NCBI RefSeq assembly: GCF_005239225.2
Contig: NC_133294.1
Location: 1,364,001-1,428,000 of the forward strand
DNA length: 64,000 nt
Direction: 5' to 3'
DNA from: Populus alba
Lineage: Eukaryota; Streptophyta; Magnoliopsida; Malpighiales; Salicaceae
In this document: piece by piece, positions 1-10,852 of the stretch
How positions within the stretch are numbered: the stretch's first letter is position 1
How the letters are laid out: the number at the start of each line of letters is the position of its first letter
Notes under the pieces: generated by a model
What the model was told of the DNA's origin: nothing
The model's database searches: none
Seen by the model: only the letters and a program-made list of their open reading frames with translations
Translations under genes and position numbers: made by a program

Positions 1-1916
1 GACTACAGACATTTAATCAGCGAAAAAGACGGTGATGGGATGACGAGTCTTCAACTTCTTTCATGCAACCCGTCAGCCTTTAAACAAGACCCTGAAGATG
101 GATTCATTAAGTTAGGTATGTATACAAGCTCACTTCCATTTTGCTAATCACATTCAGAACAGCTAATACTATAGTGCACTTCTTTCTTGTCAAGATTATG
201 ACATTTGAACAATCCTTCCTTTATCTTCATATAGGAATAATGTGCTGCAAATTTCCTTCTTTTTCTCTGAATTTTTCGTACTTGAAATAATAAGATTCTC
301 GTACAGTTGTACATAGGTTAATCTTCTTACAGTCATGTATGTTCCATCTTTCTGCAAAATAATTCATCGTTATAGATAATTTTTATTCATGTTGTGTTCC
401 AGAGCCTAAAGTTAGGTATGTATGTTGCTGACTTGCTTTATTCCTTGGATAGCTAAATCCTGTTGCAGTACAGCTTGGCAGGAGAAGGTTCAAAATCAAA
501 AGGATAAATATAAATCAGCTGTAGAGCTTGCCAAGCTTTTATCTAGAAATGATACCTCATGGGAAGTTACTTATTCTAGCATTGACCAGAGCAAGCCTAA
601 AATACACAGATATGGAGAGATAGGTGGGCAAGAAGGGATGTCTTTGGCTGCTAGAATTCCTGAGAGAATGGATGATGTTGGTGAAACTCCTTTGATTTTG
701 GCTACGAAGTCAGGAATTGTGGAGATGGTGGAAGAAATACTCAGGCTTTACCCTCAAGCAGTTGAACATGTTGATGACGAAGGTCGCAATGTGTTGCATG
801 TGGCAATCAAATACAGAGAGTTATAGATTTTCGAGCTTGTGACGAAAATGGAAGTGCCCATGAAGAGACTGGTAAGAAAGATTGATAACGAGGGGAATTC
901 TATTCTGCACACTGTTGGTATAAAGAGAAAGGATTTTGTATCTGAGAAGATGGAAGGCCCTGCATTCCTATTACAAGAAGAGTTGCTATGGTTTGAGGTG
1001 CTTTTTAGACTTTTCGCATCAACATATGATTCACACACAGGCATATTTTTTTGAATGCTGCACTAATCTTGAATCTTTAAGCAATTGGAACAAAACTTGA
1101 GGAATTTGCATTGCATTTCCACATACTGTAGAAAAGAAGAAAGAACTAAAAATATTAATGGTCTAATGCTTATTTTCTTTGGAAAAAATCAGTGATTGAC
1201 ATGTCTGTTTTTTATTGCGTGCGAGAATACAGCGAGTCGAAGAAGTCACTCCACCTCATTTCATAAGCCACCATAACAGTCAGAACCTCTCTGCAGAGGG
1301 TTTGTTTGTTACTGCAAACTCTGAACTTCGCAGCTCAGCGAAAGAATGGATGAAGAGCACTGCAGAAGGATCTTCGGTTGTGGCTGTTCTGATTGCTACA
1401 GTCGCCTTTGCAGCAGCCTACACATTTCCAGGAGGTCCAAATCAGAGCACCGGTGTTCCTGTCCTCGTTAATAAACCATTCTTTGTGGTTTTCACTGTCT
1501 CGGACGTGCTATCTCTTACCTTTGCTTTGACATCAGTTGTGACATTTCTCTCCATCCTCTCATCGCCATTTCGATTTAAAGATTTCAAGCATACCCTTCC
1601 CAATAAGTTGATGGCAGGCTTCACATTTCTGTTCCTTTCCGTGGCTATGATGATGGTAGCATTTGGATCAACAATCTTTCTGACGATATACAATAAGGAA
1701 AATTGGGCTAAAGTTACTCTATACTCGGTCTCTTTTATCCCAGTTTGCATCTTCGCGCTATCTTATTTTCCTCTCTATTCCTCACTATCAAAAACTTACA
1801 AATATTTGCTCGAAAACTTTCCACTAACTAAACTTGTTCTATCCAAACCTTGTATGATGATGTCCAAATGTTTAAAATGTTGTCAAGTCCAAACCTCAGA
1901 GTCCCACATTCCATGA
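1..1916 (+). pseudogene. Ankyrin-repeat/PGG-domain membrane protein, 3' part, one in-frame stop (copy 1)
   Basis: Seen: three exons fit at 1-115, 453-997 and 1233-1916, with GT/AG borders and matching phases. Exon 1 continues from outside the window. Exon 2 encodes a linker and an ankyrin repeat (GETPLILATKSG, then GRNVLHVAI) and ends at WFE. Exon 3 begins RVEEVTPPHF and encodes the PGG domain, with the AAYTFPGG signature and four hydrophobic segments, ending at a TGA at 1914-1916. Family knowledge: this is the ITN1/ACD6-like group of plant ankyrin membrane proteins linked to stress and defence signalling; the ankyrin part is cytosolic and the PGG part spans the membrane. Odd: a TAG at 824-826 interrupts exon 2 where copy 2 has a lysine codon, while everything else in the visible part stays open. 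It may be a recent pseudogene or make a product without the membrane domain. The first ankyrin exons are off-window. Confidence 0.85.
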
Positions 1917-2256
1917 AATACCATACATGGATGATAATATGTATTATTATTGTTAACATTGTGCAGCAAGTTATTGAGTTGTTGATAATTGTAAGGATTT
2001 CAATAATCATAATTAAACCAATTTATGATGACTGAAGACTATCCTTGTTGGTGATCCAGGTAAACGTAGATGGAAGCAACACGCTTGCAAAGAATGAAGC
2101 TTAGATTTATTGCTAATACAATGTAATTGGATTTGTTTCCAATCTTCTTCTTTTTTATTTATTAAAATTCAGTGTTTTTCTTTGTTATTATCTGAATGGT
2201 TGTTTTATTAATAAATCAATTGATTATTATAAAAAAAAAAAAAAACAATCAACACC
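1917..2256. other. 3' flank of copy 1
   Basis: AT-rich sequence after the stop codon, with AATAAA-like stretches near 2150-2210 that could serve for polyadenylation and a run of 15 A residues at about 2231-2245, just before an LTR fragment. No gene is visible. Confidence 0.5.
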
Positions 2257-3450
2257 TGTTGTAACCCAATTTTGACCCATTGGCTGTTTAATTTAATTTT
2301 ACAGGATTTAAAATGTAAATCAGAGATTTATTTAAATGAAAAATGTGATTTGTCAACTTGCGTGAAAACTAGAGACTACAATGTACTTTTGTCATTCTAT
2401 CCTTATCTTCAAGATAATTCTTGTTTTCAAGATAATGATAGTTATCCGCTTTCAAATTTGATTCTTAATCAAATTCAAACTTCAAAAAAGAGAATGAATT
2501 TGATATTTGAAACTTTGTTTCTCACAGGCAAAGGGACTCTAGCACTATAAATACAGACCTCAGTGTGTGCAAAAAAAAAGGGAAGACGATTAGGAGAAAC
2601 CCTAAAAGAAAAGACCTCAAAAGGAGGCTATTACCAGAAACTCTAAAAGAAAGAAATATAAAAACAAAAGAAGGGGGCGGCAAACCCTATACTAGCCACC
2701 GCCCCCCTCAACCCTTCTTTTAGCCCAGTCTCCCTCGAGTTCGCCTCCATCCGCACGCCTAGGTAAGTTTCCTGCCTTCCTTTCTAAAATAATTAACTGG
2801 TTACTGTTGCATGCATGCGTGAACCTTTCACGCATGGTGGGCTAGATTCAACACAAAAAGAAAAAAAGAGTGGGTTGGGTTTGGGCTTTAGGCCTAACCG
2901 ACCCAAATTGTGTTTACTAAGGGTGTGTTTGGCAAAATACACCCTTATGTTTTGGCTATAATTTTTATGCCCATTCTAATTTGATATTTGATCAAACAAA
3001 CCCCTTTTCAATAACAGAAAAATCCAAAAATATTTGGGAGTCTTTGTTGATTTATTTGTGAGCTCCTCGTACTTTGTTTTATTTTTTTTCTTTATGTTCG
3101 TATTTTTTTGTAGATGTGCTCAATCTGTGGATTATTACTGTTAAATGCAACTACATTGTGCAATGGTTTTTTTTTGTACTTTCATCTAATTAAAAAGGGC
3201 AAATAATAATAAAGGATAAACAAGAAAAAAATGACAAAAATTTTTTTCTTCAAATTTATTTTTTGCAAAAATATTCACTGACACCAGAGTCAGGAATATC
3301 ATATTTTTTTTAGATTTATGCGATATTTACCACGCCAAAGTTGAAAATATTAATAGGAATTGTTTATTAACGCCAGAGTCAGGAACATAAAAGGAAGAAT
3401 AAAAAAAGAAAAAATAAGAACAAATTCTTAGCAATTTTAGATAAAATAAT
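2257..3450 (+). mobile_element. LTR fragment, family C (related to the long Ty3/gypsy-like LTRs)
   Basis: Starts TGTTGTAACCCAATTTTGAC, close to the starts of families A and B in this window. It keeps the shared LTR layout in order: a TATA box at 2546-2553, a purine-rich leader, a splice-donor-like AG|GTAAG at 2761-2767, a CATGCGTGAA hairpin near 2812-2835, and the repeated CGCCAGAGTCAGGAA motif near 3285-3390. The copy stops near the GCAATTTTAGA stretch at about 3430, so the U5 module and the GCGACA end are missing. No target duplication could be identified. Old and truncated. Confidence 0.7.
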
Positions 3451-4170
3451 ATCTTTTTTTATTATTTTTGATTCTTTAAAATAACTTGACAAGATTTATA
3501 AAATTATTTATACTATGAAATATATATTTGATTCTAGTAATCAAAGTAGCAATAAAGTAATTGATGTAAATAAAACGAATTCTCCAGTAAGTTTCCTTTA
3601 AATCTACACTCAATTCAGTCAAACTGCGGGATGTGGGCCTTGGGGATAGCATTTTACTGAAGGAAGAAAGTTCGACTTTGTCCCTCGGATTAGATGCTAA
3701 TATACTACTATAGGCAAAGCTAAGATTATCCCAATTAACTATGAGTTGTAAGCCTGGCGTGCATAACATGGGAATGTTTATGACACTGCACTAATGAAAC
3801 AGAATTAGTGTGACAAAGTAGGAATTTAATTCCATGAATCAACACAAAGCTTATTCCACATTCCACTAAACATGGAGAAGCACCAGCTAAAGGCATATAT
3901 AAAGCAAGGTTCATTTTCAATAAAGTGCCAATTAGCACATGAAGCAAAACTATATAGCTAGTTAGTGATCATAACTGTGCAATAATAAATCAAGGAAAAG
4001 TTCAAGATTCTAACTCTACCACAAGTAAAGATGATTGATAATCCAAATGCAGTCATGAAGTCAAAAGCTCTGGATACAGCTTTAGAATAAGAGAGGTAGC
4101 TAGAATATTATACTCTGTAAGTGTACTCGTCAAGATTAAGAGGATCCTGTTGCATGATAGTAGAATTCTG
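3451..4170. other. Intergenic sequence upstream of copy 2
   Basis: Non-repetitive AT-rich sequence. Short minus-strand open frames at 3476-3947 show no domain or similarity I recognise. Part of it probably holds the promoter of the gene starting at 4253. Confidence 0.4.
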
Positions 4171-4171
4171 A

Positions 4172-4179
4172 TATAAAGG
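4172..4179 (+). promoter_or_regulatory. Candidate TATA box for copy 2
   Basis: TATAAAGG lies about 80 bases before the ATG at 4253, which would give a short leader of about 50 bases containing a T-rich stretch. Placement suits a plant TATA box. Inference only. Confidence 0.4.
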
Positions 4180-6518
4180 AGAAGGTTATTATTGAGGATT
4201 GGCATAGCAATTTTTTTTTTTTTCAAGGAAACAATTACCCCCTCCCTTCTACATGGAACCCTTGATGTCTCCTGGTACCAGTGAAATCGATCGTAAACAG
4301 AAAATAAACGGAAACTTGTACGATGCTCTCATGAAAGGAAACAAGAAGATAGTTGCAGAACTCTGCCAAAAAATTCAGGATCATGCATTGCACGTAATAA
4401 CAGTAAACGAAGATACAGTACTTCACATGGCTACATATGCCAAAGAAGCATCCTTGGTAGAACAATTACTAGATGAGTTGCCTGATCATCATCTCGACAA
4501 GTTGACTTGCCAAAATGGTGTAGGAAACACAATCCTCCATGAGACTGCCACAAGCAACCATACTGTAGCTGTTGCAGGTAAACTTCTGAAGAAAGCCCCT
4601 GGATTGTTAGGCATGCGCAACCACAATGGTGAGACGGCTCTCTTTCGTGCGGCCCGGTATGGAAAAACTGATATGTTCAACTTTCTAGCTGCTAAAGTCT
4701 CTGGATATGATGAATCTGGTTTGCAATTCTATGTACAGAGAAGTGATAAAACCACTGTCCTTCACATGGCCATTCTTTCTCACAATTTTGGTAAGCATTG
4801 TCAATTATAAATTCATTTCTTCCCCCCATCTGCAAGTCAATTTTGTTTCAACATATGAAGTTGATATTCTGATGCTGAAATGTTGTCTTTCATACAAATT
4901 ACGTTGGGCCACAGATTTGGCATACCGAATTGCGTTGGACTACACGCATTTAATTGGCCAAAAAGATGCCGATGGTATGACTGGTCTTCAGCTTTTATCA
5001 TGCAACCCATCAGCTTTTAAACTAGAGCCTGAAGAAGGATTCATTAATTTAGGTATGGAAGTATAATCCTTACCCTTCCAGTTTTCACTGAATCAGTGAA
5101 ACCAATGTGATTATGGCACTTCTCATATAAAAAAAAAATGTAACATAGATTTTTTTATTATAGTTTCCCTTCTTTTTCTGTCATTCCTTTTAACAACCAT
5201 GATGTAACTTGCCTTGTTTCTGCATAATAAACTCATTACATCACAGAATTTATATGCAACTAACCATTTGCGACTAACTTATTTCCTTGAAAGCAAAATT
5301 ATATGGACGTTCAGTATGGAGGGAAAAGGTTCAAAAGCAAAAACAACTGCATAGATCAGCTTGCCAAGTTTTTAGTCAGAAAAGATACCTCCTGGGACCT
5401 TACGTATTCTAGCATCGACCAGAGCAAGCCTAAAATCCATAAGTACGGAGAAAAGGGAGGCCAAGAACGGCAAGAGGTACATTTGTTTAATAAAATTCTA
5501 GACAAAGAGTAGAGTCTTGGAGAAACTCCTTTGATTTTGGCTACAAAGTCAGGCTGTGTGGAGATTGTTGAAGAAATACTCAATCTATATCCCCAGGCAG
5601 TCGAACACATTGATGACGAAGGGCGCAATGTATTGCATGTAGCAAACAAATACCGCCAAAAGAAGATTTCCGAGCTTGTGAAAGGAATGGACGTGCCTAT
5701 GAAGAGGCTGACAAGGAAGATTGATGGTGATGGGAATTCCATTCTACACACCGTCGGAAGGAAACGAAAGGATTTTATATCTGATGAGAAGATGGAAGGC
5801 CCTGCATTCCTCTTACAGGAAGAATTGCTCTGGTTTGAGGAGCACTTTTTAGACTTTTACCTTCCCGCTATGCATATCTATCATACACATAATTCACGGG
5901 AAGCACAATATTTTTTTATTGTCATCCTAATCTTGAATCCTGAAGCGGTTGGAGTAGACGTATTACAGCAATATGGTAGGGTGAGCTTACATAATAATTC
6001 ATCTTAAAAAGTAATTTATGTATGATTTATAAGAATAAATAAATAAAAAAAATTAATGGTCTAATTCTATAATTCTTTTCTTTTAAGAAAACTTGATAGA
6101 CATGCTCTCTTTGTTATCCATGTGAGAACGCAGCGCGTCAAAGAAGTCACTCCATCCCATTTCCTGAATCACCAGAACAATATGAAGCTCACTGCAGAAG
6201 GGTATTTCATTACTGCAAATTCGGAACTCCGCAATTTAGCCAAAGAATGGCTAAAGACCACTGCAGAAGGATGTTCTGTGGTAGCAGTTCTCATTGCCAC
6301 CGTTGCCTTTGCTGCAGCCTACACGGTTCCAGGAGGTCCGAATCAGAGCACTGGTGTTCCTGTTCTCGTCAACAAACCATTCTTTGTGGTTTTCACCGTG
6401 ACTGATGTACTCTCCCTTACGTTCGCTTTGACATCAGTTGTTACTTTCCTCTCTATCCTAACATCCCCGTTTCGATTTAAAGATTTCAAGCATACACTTC
6501 CTAATAAGTTGATGGTAG

Positions 6519-6892
6519 TGTTGAATTAAACTCAACCTCTAGATGGTCAAGGAAGGCAACCACCAGCTGCCACCGACCAGCCACCAACCGACCAGCCGCC
6601 AGCCACCAGCCGCAGCCGCCAGCCGCCCCCACAGCTGCCACAGCCGCCAGCCGCCTTCACACTTGAAGGTTGAATTTTCGTATTTTGATTTGTGTATAAA
6701 TAGAATGCCCATCTTATGTTATATGTGTGGAGAGAATTGAGAGAAACACAAGTAAGAGAAAGAGAGAGAGAGGGCGTGTAATTGTTAAGCTTTTGTTGTG
6801 TAATTGTAAGCTTCGGATTGTGTAATAAAACCAGTGTGTTTTATCCCCTCTGAGTGTTTCAAAGCCACCACCAGTGGTTTCTCCCACCAACA
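6519..6892 (+). repeat. 5' LTR of the young Copia element
   Basis: 374 bp from TGTTGAATT to CCAACA. Contains a CCGCCAGCC-rich stretch, a TATA box TATAAATA at 6695-6702, a GA-rich tract and TGTAATAAAACC that may serve polyadenylation. It has an extra 15 bp unit compared with the 3' LTR. Confidence 0.95.
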
Positions 6893-6894
6893 AT

Positions 6895-6906
6895 TGGTAT
6901 CAGAGC
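6895..6906 (+). other. Primer binding site (initiator Met-tRNA type)
   Basis: TGGTATCAGAGC two bases after the 5' LTR matches the usual plant Copia primer site, complementary to the 3' end of initiator tRNA-Met. Confidence 0.9.
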
Positions 6907-7244
6907 CCCGTTCGTCGGAAAACAGAAGACTTTTTGGGTATATCCGAATTTTCAAATTTGTCCAAAACAAGTTTTGATCATTCCACAGTGTAGAACTCAT
7001 CAATACGAACTCACTGCCGCAAAAATCAGCCAAATCGGAGTTCGGGGTAGCCCACACGCGCCTCCTGAAGATTCAACCAGATAGCCCACGCGCATCCCAC
7101 GCGCCCCGAGGTTGAAGACGACTGAGCCACACGCGCGCCATATTTGAGTCGCGCCGAGCCGTATACGCCGAGTCCAGCCGAGCCACAAGCCGAGCCGTAT
7201 CTCGCGCCGAGCCGAGCCGCGTTCCAGCCTCAGCCGAGCCGAAG

Positions 7245-7286
7245 GAATATTCACAGAATATTCCACAGAATATTCCCGGAATATTC
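7245..7286 (+). promoter_or_regulatory. Four phased GAATATTC dyads in the Copia leader
   Basis: GAATATTC occurs at 7245, 7256, 7268 and 7279, each fitting the GAAnnTTC core of a heat-shock element, about one helical turn apart. They sit in the untranslated leader between the primer site and gag, after a GC-rich stretch (7100-7240). The gaps between dyads are 3-4 bases rather than the canonical 2, so factor binding is unproven. Confidence 0.5.
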
Positions 7287-7472
7287 CCGGTTCAACCCAG
7301 CGAACCGCCCGCCGTACAGAATTGTTTTTTTGACCGGTTCACCCATTTTCTGACCAGATTTCAACAAAGTCAGACCGGTTCCCTACTATTTGGACCATTC
7401 CGGATCGATCTACAGTGTCCGTTTTTCCAAATTCGGCTTCCAAAGAGGTGATATAGTCATTCCAAAAGCAAA

Positions 7473-10337
7473 ATGACTACAGAAGGTACACATACACTCA
7501 TCCCTAAGTTGACCAAAGACAACTATGATAGTTGGTGCATCAGATTGAAGGCATTCCTTGGGTCACAAGAGTGTTTGGATATTGTACAAACTGGTTATGA
7601 TGAACCAGAGTCCAAAGAAAGAGAAGATGCTTTACAAGAGGCTCAGAAGCAAGCCTTGAAAGTCAACAGAAAGAAGGACAACAAAGCCAAGACCATAATC
7701 TACCAAGGTCTTGATGAAGATACATTCGAGATCATAGCTTCCGCTGAAACGTCACATGATATATGGGAGGCTCTCCAACAGAAATACAAAGGTGCTGACA
7801 GAATCAAGAAGATTCGTCTTCAATCTTTGCGAGGTGACTTTGAGTTATTACAAATGAAGTCCTCGGAGTCTATTTCTGATTATCACACAAGGATTATGGT
7901 GATAGTCAACCAGATGAGAAGGAATGGAGAAGCCCTCATCGATGCTCGAATTACTGAAAAAATTTTGAGATCCCTAGATCCAAAATTCGATTTTGTTGTT
8001 GTCGTAATTGAAGAGTCCAAAGATGTGGACAAGTTGACAGTAGATGAGCTTATGAGTTCTTTGCAAGCTCATGAGCAGAAGATAGTAAAGCGAAATGGAG
8101 ATAAGGCCATCGAGCATGCCTTACAAGCAAAGTTGTCCCTCAAGGACATATATGAGCAAGGGGAGACTTCATCAAGTGGCTACACCACTCAAGGAGGAAG
8201 TCAACAATCCAGAGGAGGATTCCAGAGATTCCAAGGAAGAGATTCTTGGAATACAAGCTTTAGAGGAAGAGGTGGCAGAAACACCACCAGAGGAGGCCGA
8301 GGACAACATGCATTCACTCCCAGAGGAAGAGGAGGCGGTTACAATAACCGTGACAAGAGAAATATCAAATGTTATAGCTGCAATCAATTTGGGCACTATA
8401 GCACTGAATGCAGAAGAAAAGCTCCGTTAGAGATACGTGAGCATGCCAACTTTGCAGAAAAGGATGACAGAGAAGCATCTGCATTTCTTGTCCAACAAGA
8501 ACATGGCGAGAAACAAGAGGAGATATGGTATCTAGATACTGGAGCCAGCAATCACATGTGTGGCTACCGAGAGTTATTTAGTAATCTAGATGAGACCAAG
8601 CAAGGTCTAGTTACTTTTGGAGATACCACAAAGGTTCCATTCAAAGGTAAAGGCAACATCCCAGTCAAGATGAAGAATGGCGATTCCAGCTACATCGCCG
8701 ATGTCTATTATGTCCCAGCCATAAAACAGAACCTAATCAGCTTAGGTCAACTTTTGGAGAGAGGCTATACTTTTTACTCGGAGAATTGTCATCTAGCAAT
8801 TAGAGACAACAATTGGAGATTAATGGCCTATGTGAAAATGTCCAAGAATAGGATGTTTCCTTTAAACATCCAGTATGATGCAACAAAATGTTTGAGTGCC
8901 ATCACCAACAGTGAAGAATGGCTTTGGCACCTGAGGCTTGGACATCTGAATTTCATGAGTTTGAAGATGCTAGCAAGCAAGAAGATGGTTAAAGGTTTGC
9001 CTCACATTGATCATCCAGAAGAAGTCTGTGAGAGTTGTGTCCTCAGCAAACATCACAGATCCAGTTTTGCCAAAGAAGTCAACTGGAGAGCAAAAAGGCC
9101 ACTGGAGTTAGTACACACAGATGTGTGTGGCCCAATCACGCCTATGTCGACTGGACAAAATAGGTACTTCCTCACTTTTACTGATGATTTTAGTAGAAAG
9201 ACATGGATATACTTTCTGAAGAGGAAGTCAGAAGTATTCAATTGTTTTAAAGATTTTAAAGCAATTGTGGAGAAGCAAACTGGTTACACGATCAGAACCG
9301 TAAGATCTGATCAAGGAGGAGAATATACAGCCAATGACTTTGAAGCCTATTGTACACAACAAGGCATCAGACATCAGACAACGCCAGCTTATACACCACA
9401 GCTGAACGGTGTAGCAGAAAGGAAGAATCGCACGATTCTTGACATGGCTAGAAGTCTGCTCAAAGCAAAGAAGTTGCCCAAGCAATACTGGGCTGAAGCT
9501 GTATCATGTGCAGTGTATCTGTTGAATCGTTGCCCAACCAGAAGTTTGCAAGGAGTCATTCCAGAAGAAGCATGGAGTGGTCACAAACCAAGTGTTACTC
9601 ATCTACGAGTCTTTGGTTGTGTGGCATATGCAAAGATCCCAGATGCAAGAAGGAGAAAGCTCGATGATAAGAGCGAGAAATGCATCTTTGTCGGATATGG
9701 TGAAAGAAGGATGGGATACAGACTGTATAATCCCATCACGAAGAAGGTGATTACAAGTAGAGATGTTATCTTTGAAGAAGATAAATCTTGGGCATGGAAT
9801 GATGATCAAGAAGCAGTCAGATGGATCAACACTGATTTGATCCTTGAAGGTGAAGAAGTACCAACAGTACTTGTCGAAGAACCGATTGTGCCAGCAGCTG
9901 AACCACAAAGTCCGGCACACAGTTTCCCTGTATTCAACAGGAGGAACACACCAGGAGCATCATCATCAACACCATCAGCATCCTCGTCAGAAGGACCAAG
10001 AAAGATGCGGAATCTTGAAGAGTTGTATGATACCACTCAGGTCATGGAAGATACAACTCTGTTTTGTTTCCATGCAGATAAGGACCCACCAGAAAAGAAG
10101 AAAGCAATAGGTGTCAAAAGGGTCTACAAGCAGAGAGAAGGCATTGAAGAGAGAAGTGTTCATGCTTGGCATGATATCTCTCGATTGAGTTTAAAGGGGA
10201 GATTTGTTGAATTAAACTCAACCTCTAGATGGTCAAGGAAGGCAACCACCAGCTGCCACCGACCAGCCACCAGCCACCAGCCGCAGCCGCCAGCCGCCCC
10301 CACAGCTGCCACAGCCGCCAGCCGCCTTCACACTTGA
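7473..10337 (+). CDS. Copia Gag-protease-integrase polyprotein, RT/RNase H deleted
   Basis: 954 codons uninterrupted from [18 protein letters not shown]. In order: Copia-type Gag (about residues 10-240), an RGG/GR-rich patch, the CCHC knuckle [14 protein letters not shown] at about 300-313, the protease motif DTGAS with D355, the integrase zinc region (HLRLGH ... CESC), and an integrase core with D550, D613 and E649, the last two 35 residues apart as expected. After the integrase C-terminus only a trace of the RT start remains ([12 protein letters not shown]), followed directly by sequence belonging after RNase H, and the frame then runs into the 3' LTR. Full Copia polyproteins are usually about 1300 residues or more. 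At least two internal deletions are implied. Gag, protease and integrase look complete, so it could supply or use particles but cannot copy itself. Confidence 0.93.
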   Translation: MTTEGTHTLIPKLTKDNYDSWCIRLKAFLGSQECLDIVQTGYDEPESKEREDALQEAQKQALKVNRKKDNKAKTIIYQGLDEDTFEIIASAETSHDIWEALQQKYKGADRIKKIRLQSLRGDFELLQMKSSESISDYHTRIMVIVNQMRRNGEALIDARITEKILRSLDPKFDFVVVVIEESKDVDKLTVDELMSSLQAHEQKIVKRNGDKAIEHALQAKLSLKDIYEQGETSSSGYTTQGGSQQSRGGFQRFQGRDSWNTSFRGRGGRNTTRGGRGQHAFTPRGRGGGYNNRDKRNIKCYSCNQFGHYSTECRRKAPLEIREHANFAEKDDREASAFLVQQEHGEKQEEIWYLDTGASNHMCGYRELFSNLDETKQGLVTFGDTTKVPFKGKGNIPVKMKNGDSSYIADVYYVPAIKQNLISLGQLLERGYTFYSENCHLAIRDNNWRLMAYVKMSKNRMFPLNIQYDATKCLSAITNSEEWLWHLRLGHLNFMSLKMLASKKMVKGLPHIDHPEEVCESCVLSKHHRSSFAKEVNWRAKRPLELVHTDVCGPITPMSTGQNRYFLTFTDDFSRKTWIYFLKRKSEVFNCFKDFKAIVEKQTGYTIRTVRSDQGGEYTANDFEAYCTQQGIRHQTTPAYTPQLNGVAERKNRTILDMARSLLKAKKLPKQYWAEAVSCAVYLLNRCPTRSLQGVIPEEAWSGHKPSVTHLRVFGCVAYAKIPDARRRKLDDKSEKCIFVGYGERRMGYRLYNPITKKVITSRDVIFEEDKSWAWNDDQEAVRWINTDLILEGEEVPTVLVEEPIVPAAEPQSPAHSFPVFNRRNTPGASSSTPSASSSEGPRKMRNLEELYDTTQVMEDTTLFCFHADKDPPEKKKAIGVKRVYKQREGIEERSVHAWHDISRLSLKGRFVELNSTSRWSRKATTSCHRPATSHQPQPPAAPTAATAASRLHT
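10190..10204 (+). other. Polypurine tract of the young Copia element
   Basis: AAAGGGGAGA stretch immediately before the 3' LTR start at 10205, the usual place for plus-strand priming. Confidence 0.75.
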
Positions 10338-10563
10338 AGGTTGAATTTTCGTATTTTGATTTGTGTATAAATAGAATGCCCATCTTATGTTATATGTGTG
10401 GAGAGAATTGAGAGAAACACAAGTAAGAGAAAGAGAGAGAGAGGGCGTGTAATTGTTAAGCTTTTGTTGTGTAATTGTAAGCTTCGGATTGTGTAATAAA
10501 ACCAGTGTGTTTTATCCCCTCTGAGTGTTTCAAAGCCACCACCAGTGGTTTCTCCCACCAACA
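10205..10563 (+). repeat. 3' LTR of the young Copia element
   Basis: 359 bp, matching the 5' LTR base for base by eye except for one missing 15 bp unit. TATA box at 10366-10373. Followed by the GGTAG duplication at 10564-10568 and the resumption of the PGG exon. Confidence 0.95.
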
Positions 10564-10852
10564 GGTAGGCTTCGCATTTCTGTTTCTCTCTGTGGCAATG
10601 ATGATGGTAGCGTTTGGAGCAACAATCATTCTGATGATTTACAGCAAGGAAAGCTGGACAAAAATTACTCTATATGCAGTCTCCTTTATCCCAGTTGGCA
10701 TCTTTGCACTATCTTATTTCCCTCTTTATACATCACTATCAAAGACTTACAACTTGCTCCAGAAAATTCCCTTCATTAAACATATTCCAGCTATACCTTG
10801 GAACTCTTTCAAATGTTGTCGAGTCGAAACCACTGATACCCACTTTCCATGA

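Larger units (their letters stand above)
6519..10563 (+). mobile_element. Young Copia (Ty1) element lacking reverse transcriptase and RNase H
   Basis: 4045 bp bounded by LTRs of 374 and 359 bp that begin TGTTGAATT and end CCAACA, flanked by the 5 bp duplication GGTAG. The two LTRs look identical except for one 15 bp length difference in a CCAGCCGC-type repeat, so insertion is recent. A methionine-initiator-type primer site follows the 5' LTR and a purine tract precedes the 3' LTR. One 954-codon frame covers gag, protease and integrase but no RT or RNase H. It lies in the last exon of the ankyrin/PGG gene in the same orientation. Mobility must have been helped by another element's RT (inference). 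Confidence 0.95.
4253..10852 (+). pseudogene. Ankyrin-repeat/PGG-domain membrane protein, disrupted by a Copia insertion (copy 2)
   Basis: Exon 1, 4253-4790, starts MEPLMSPGTSEIDRK and encodes ankyrin repeats (NLYDALMKGN, EDTVLHMAT, GNTILHETA, GETALFRAARYG). Exon 2 is 4915-5052, exon 3 starts about 5294, and the PGG exon runs from 6134 to the TGA at 10850-10852, split by a retrotransposon. The PGG signature AAYTVPGG and the first two membrane segments lie before the insertion, the last two after it. Damage seen: the frame shifts near 5335-5350 (compare copy 1); a TAG at 5510-5512; the donor after WFE reads GA instead of GT at 5840-5841; Copia sits between the GGTAG copies at 6514-6518 and 10564-10568. 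Without the element the frame across the target would be open (KLMVGFAF). Role as for copy 1. Several lesions make function very unlikely, though 5' ankyrin transcripts remain possible. Confidence 0.9.

Noticed and set aside
7144..7353. 69-codon frame in the Copia leader
   Set aside because: Encoded by a GCCGAGCC-rich repeat upstream of gag; compositional artefact.
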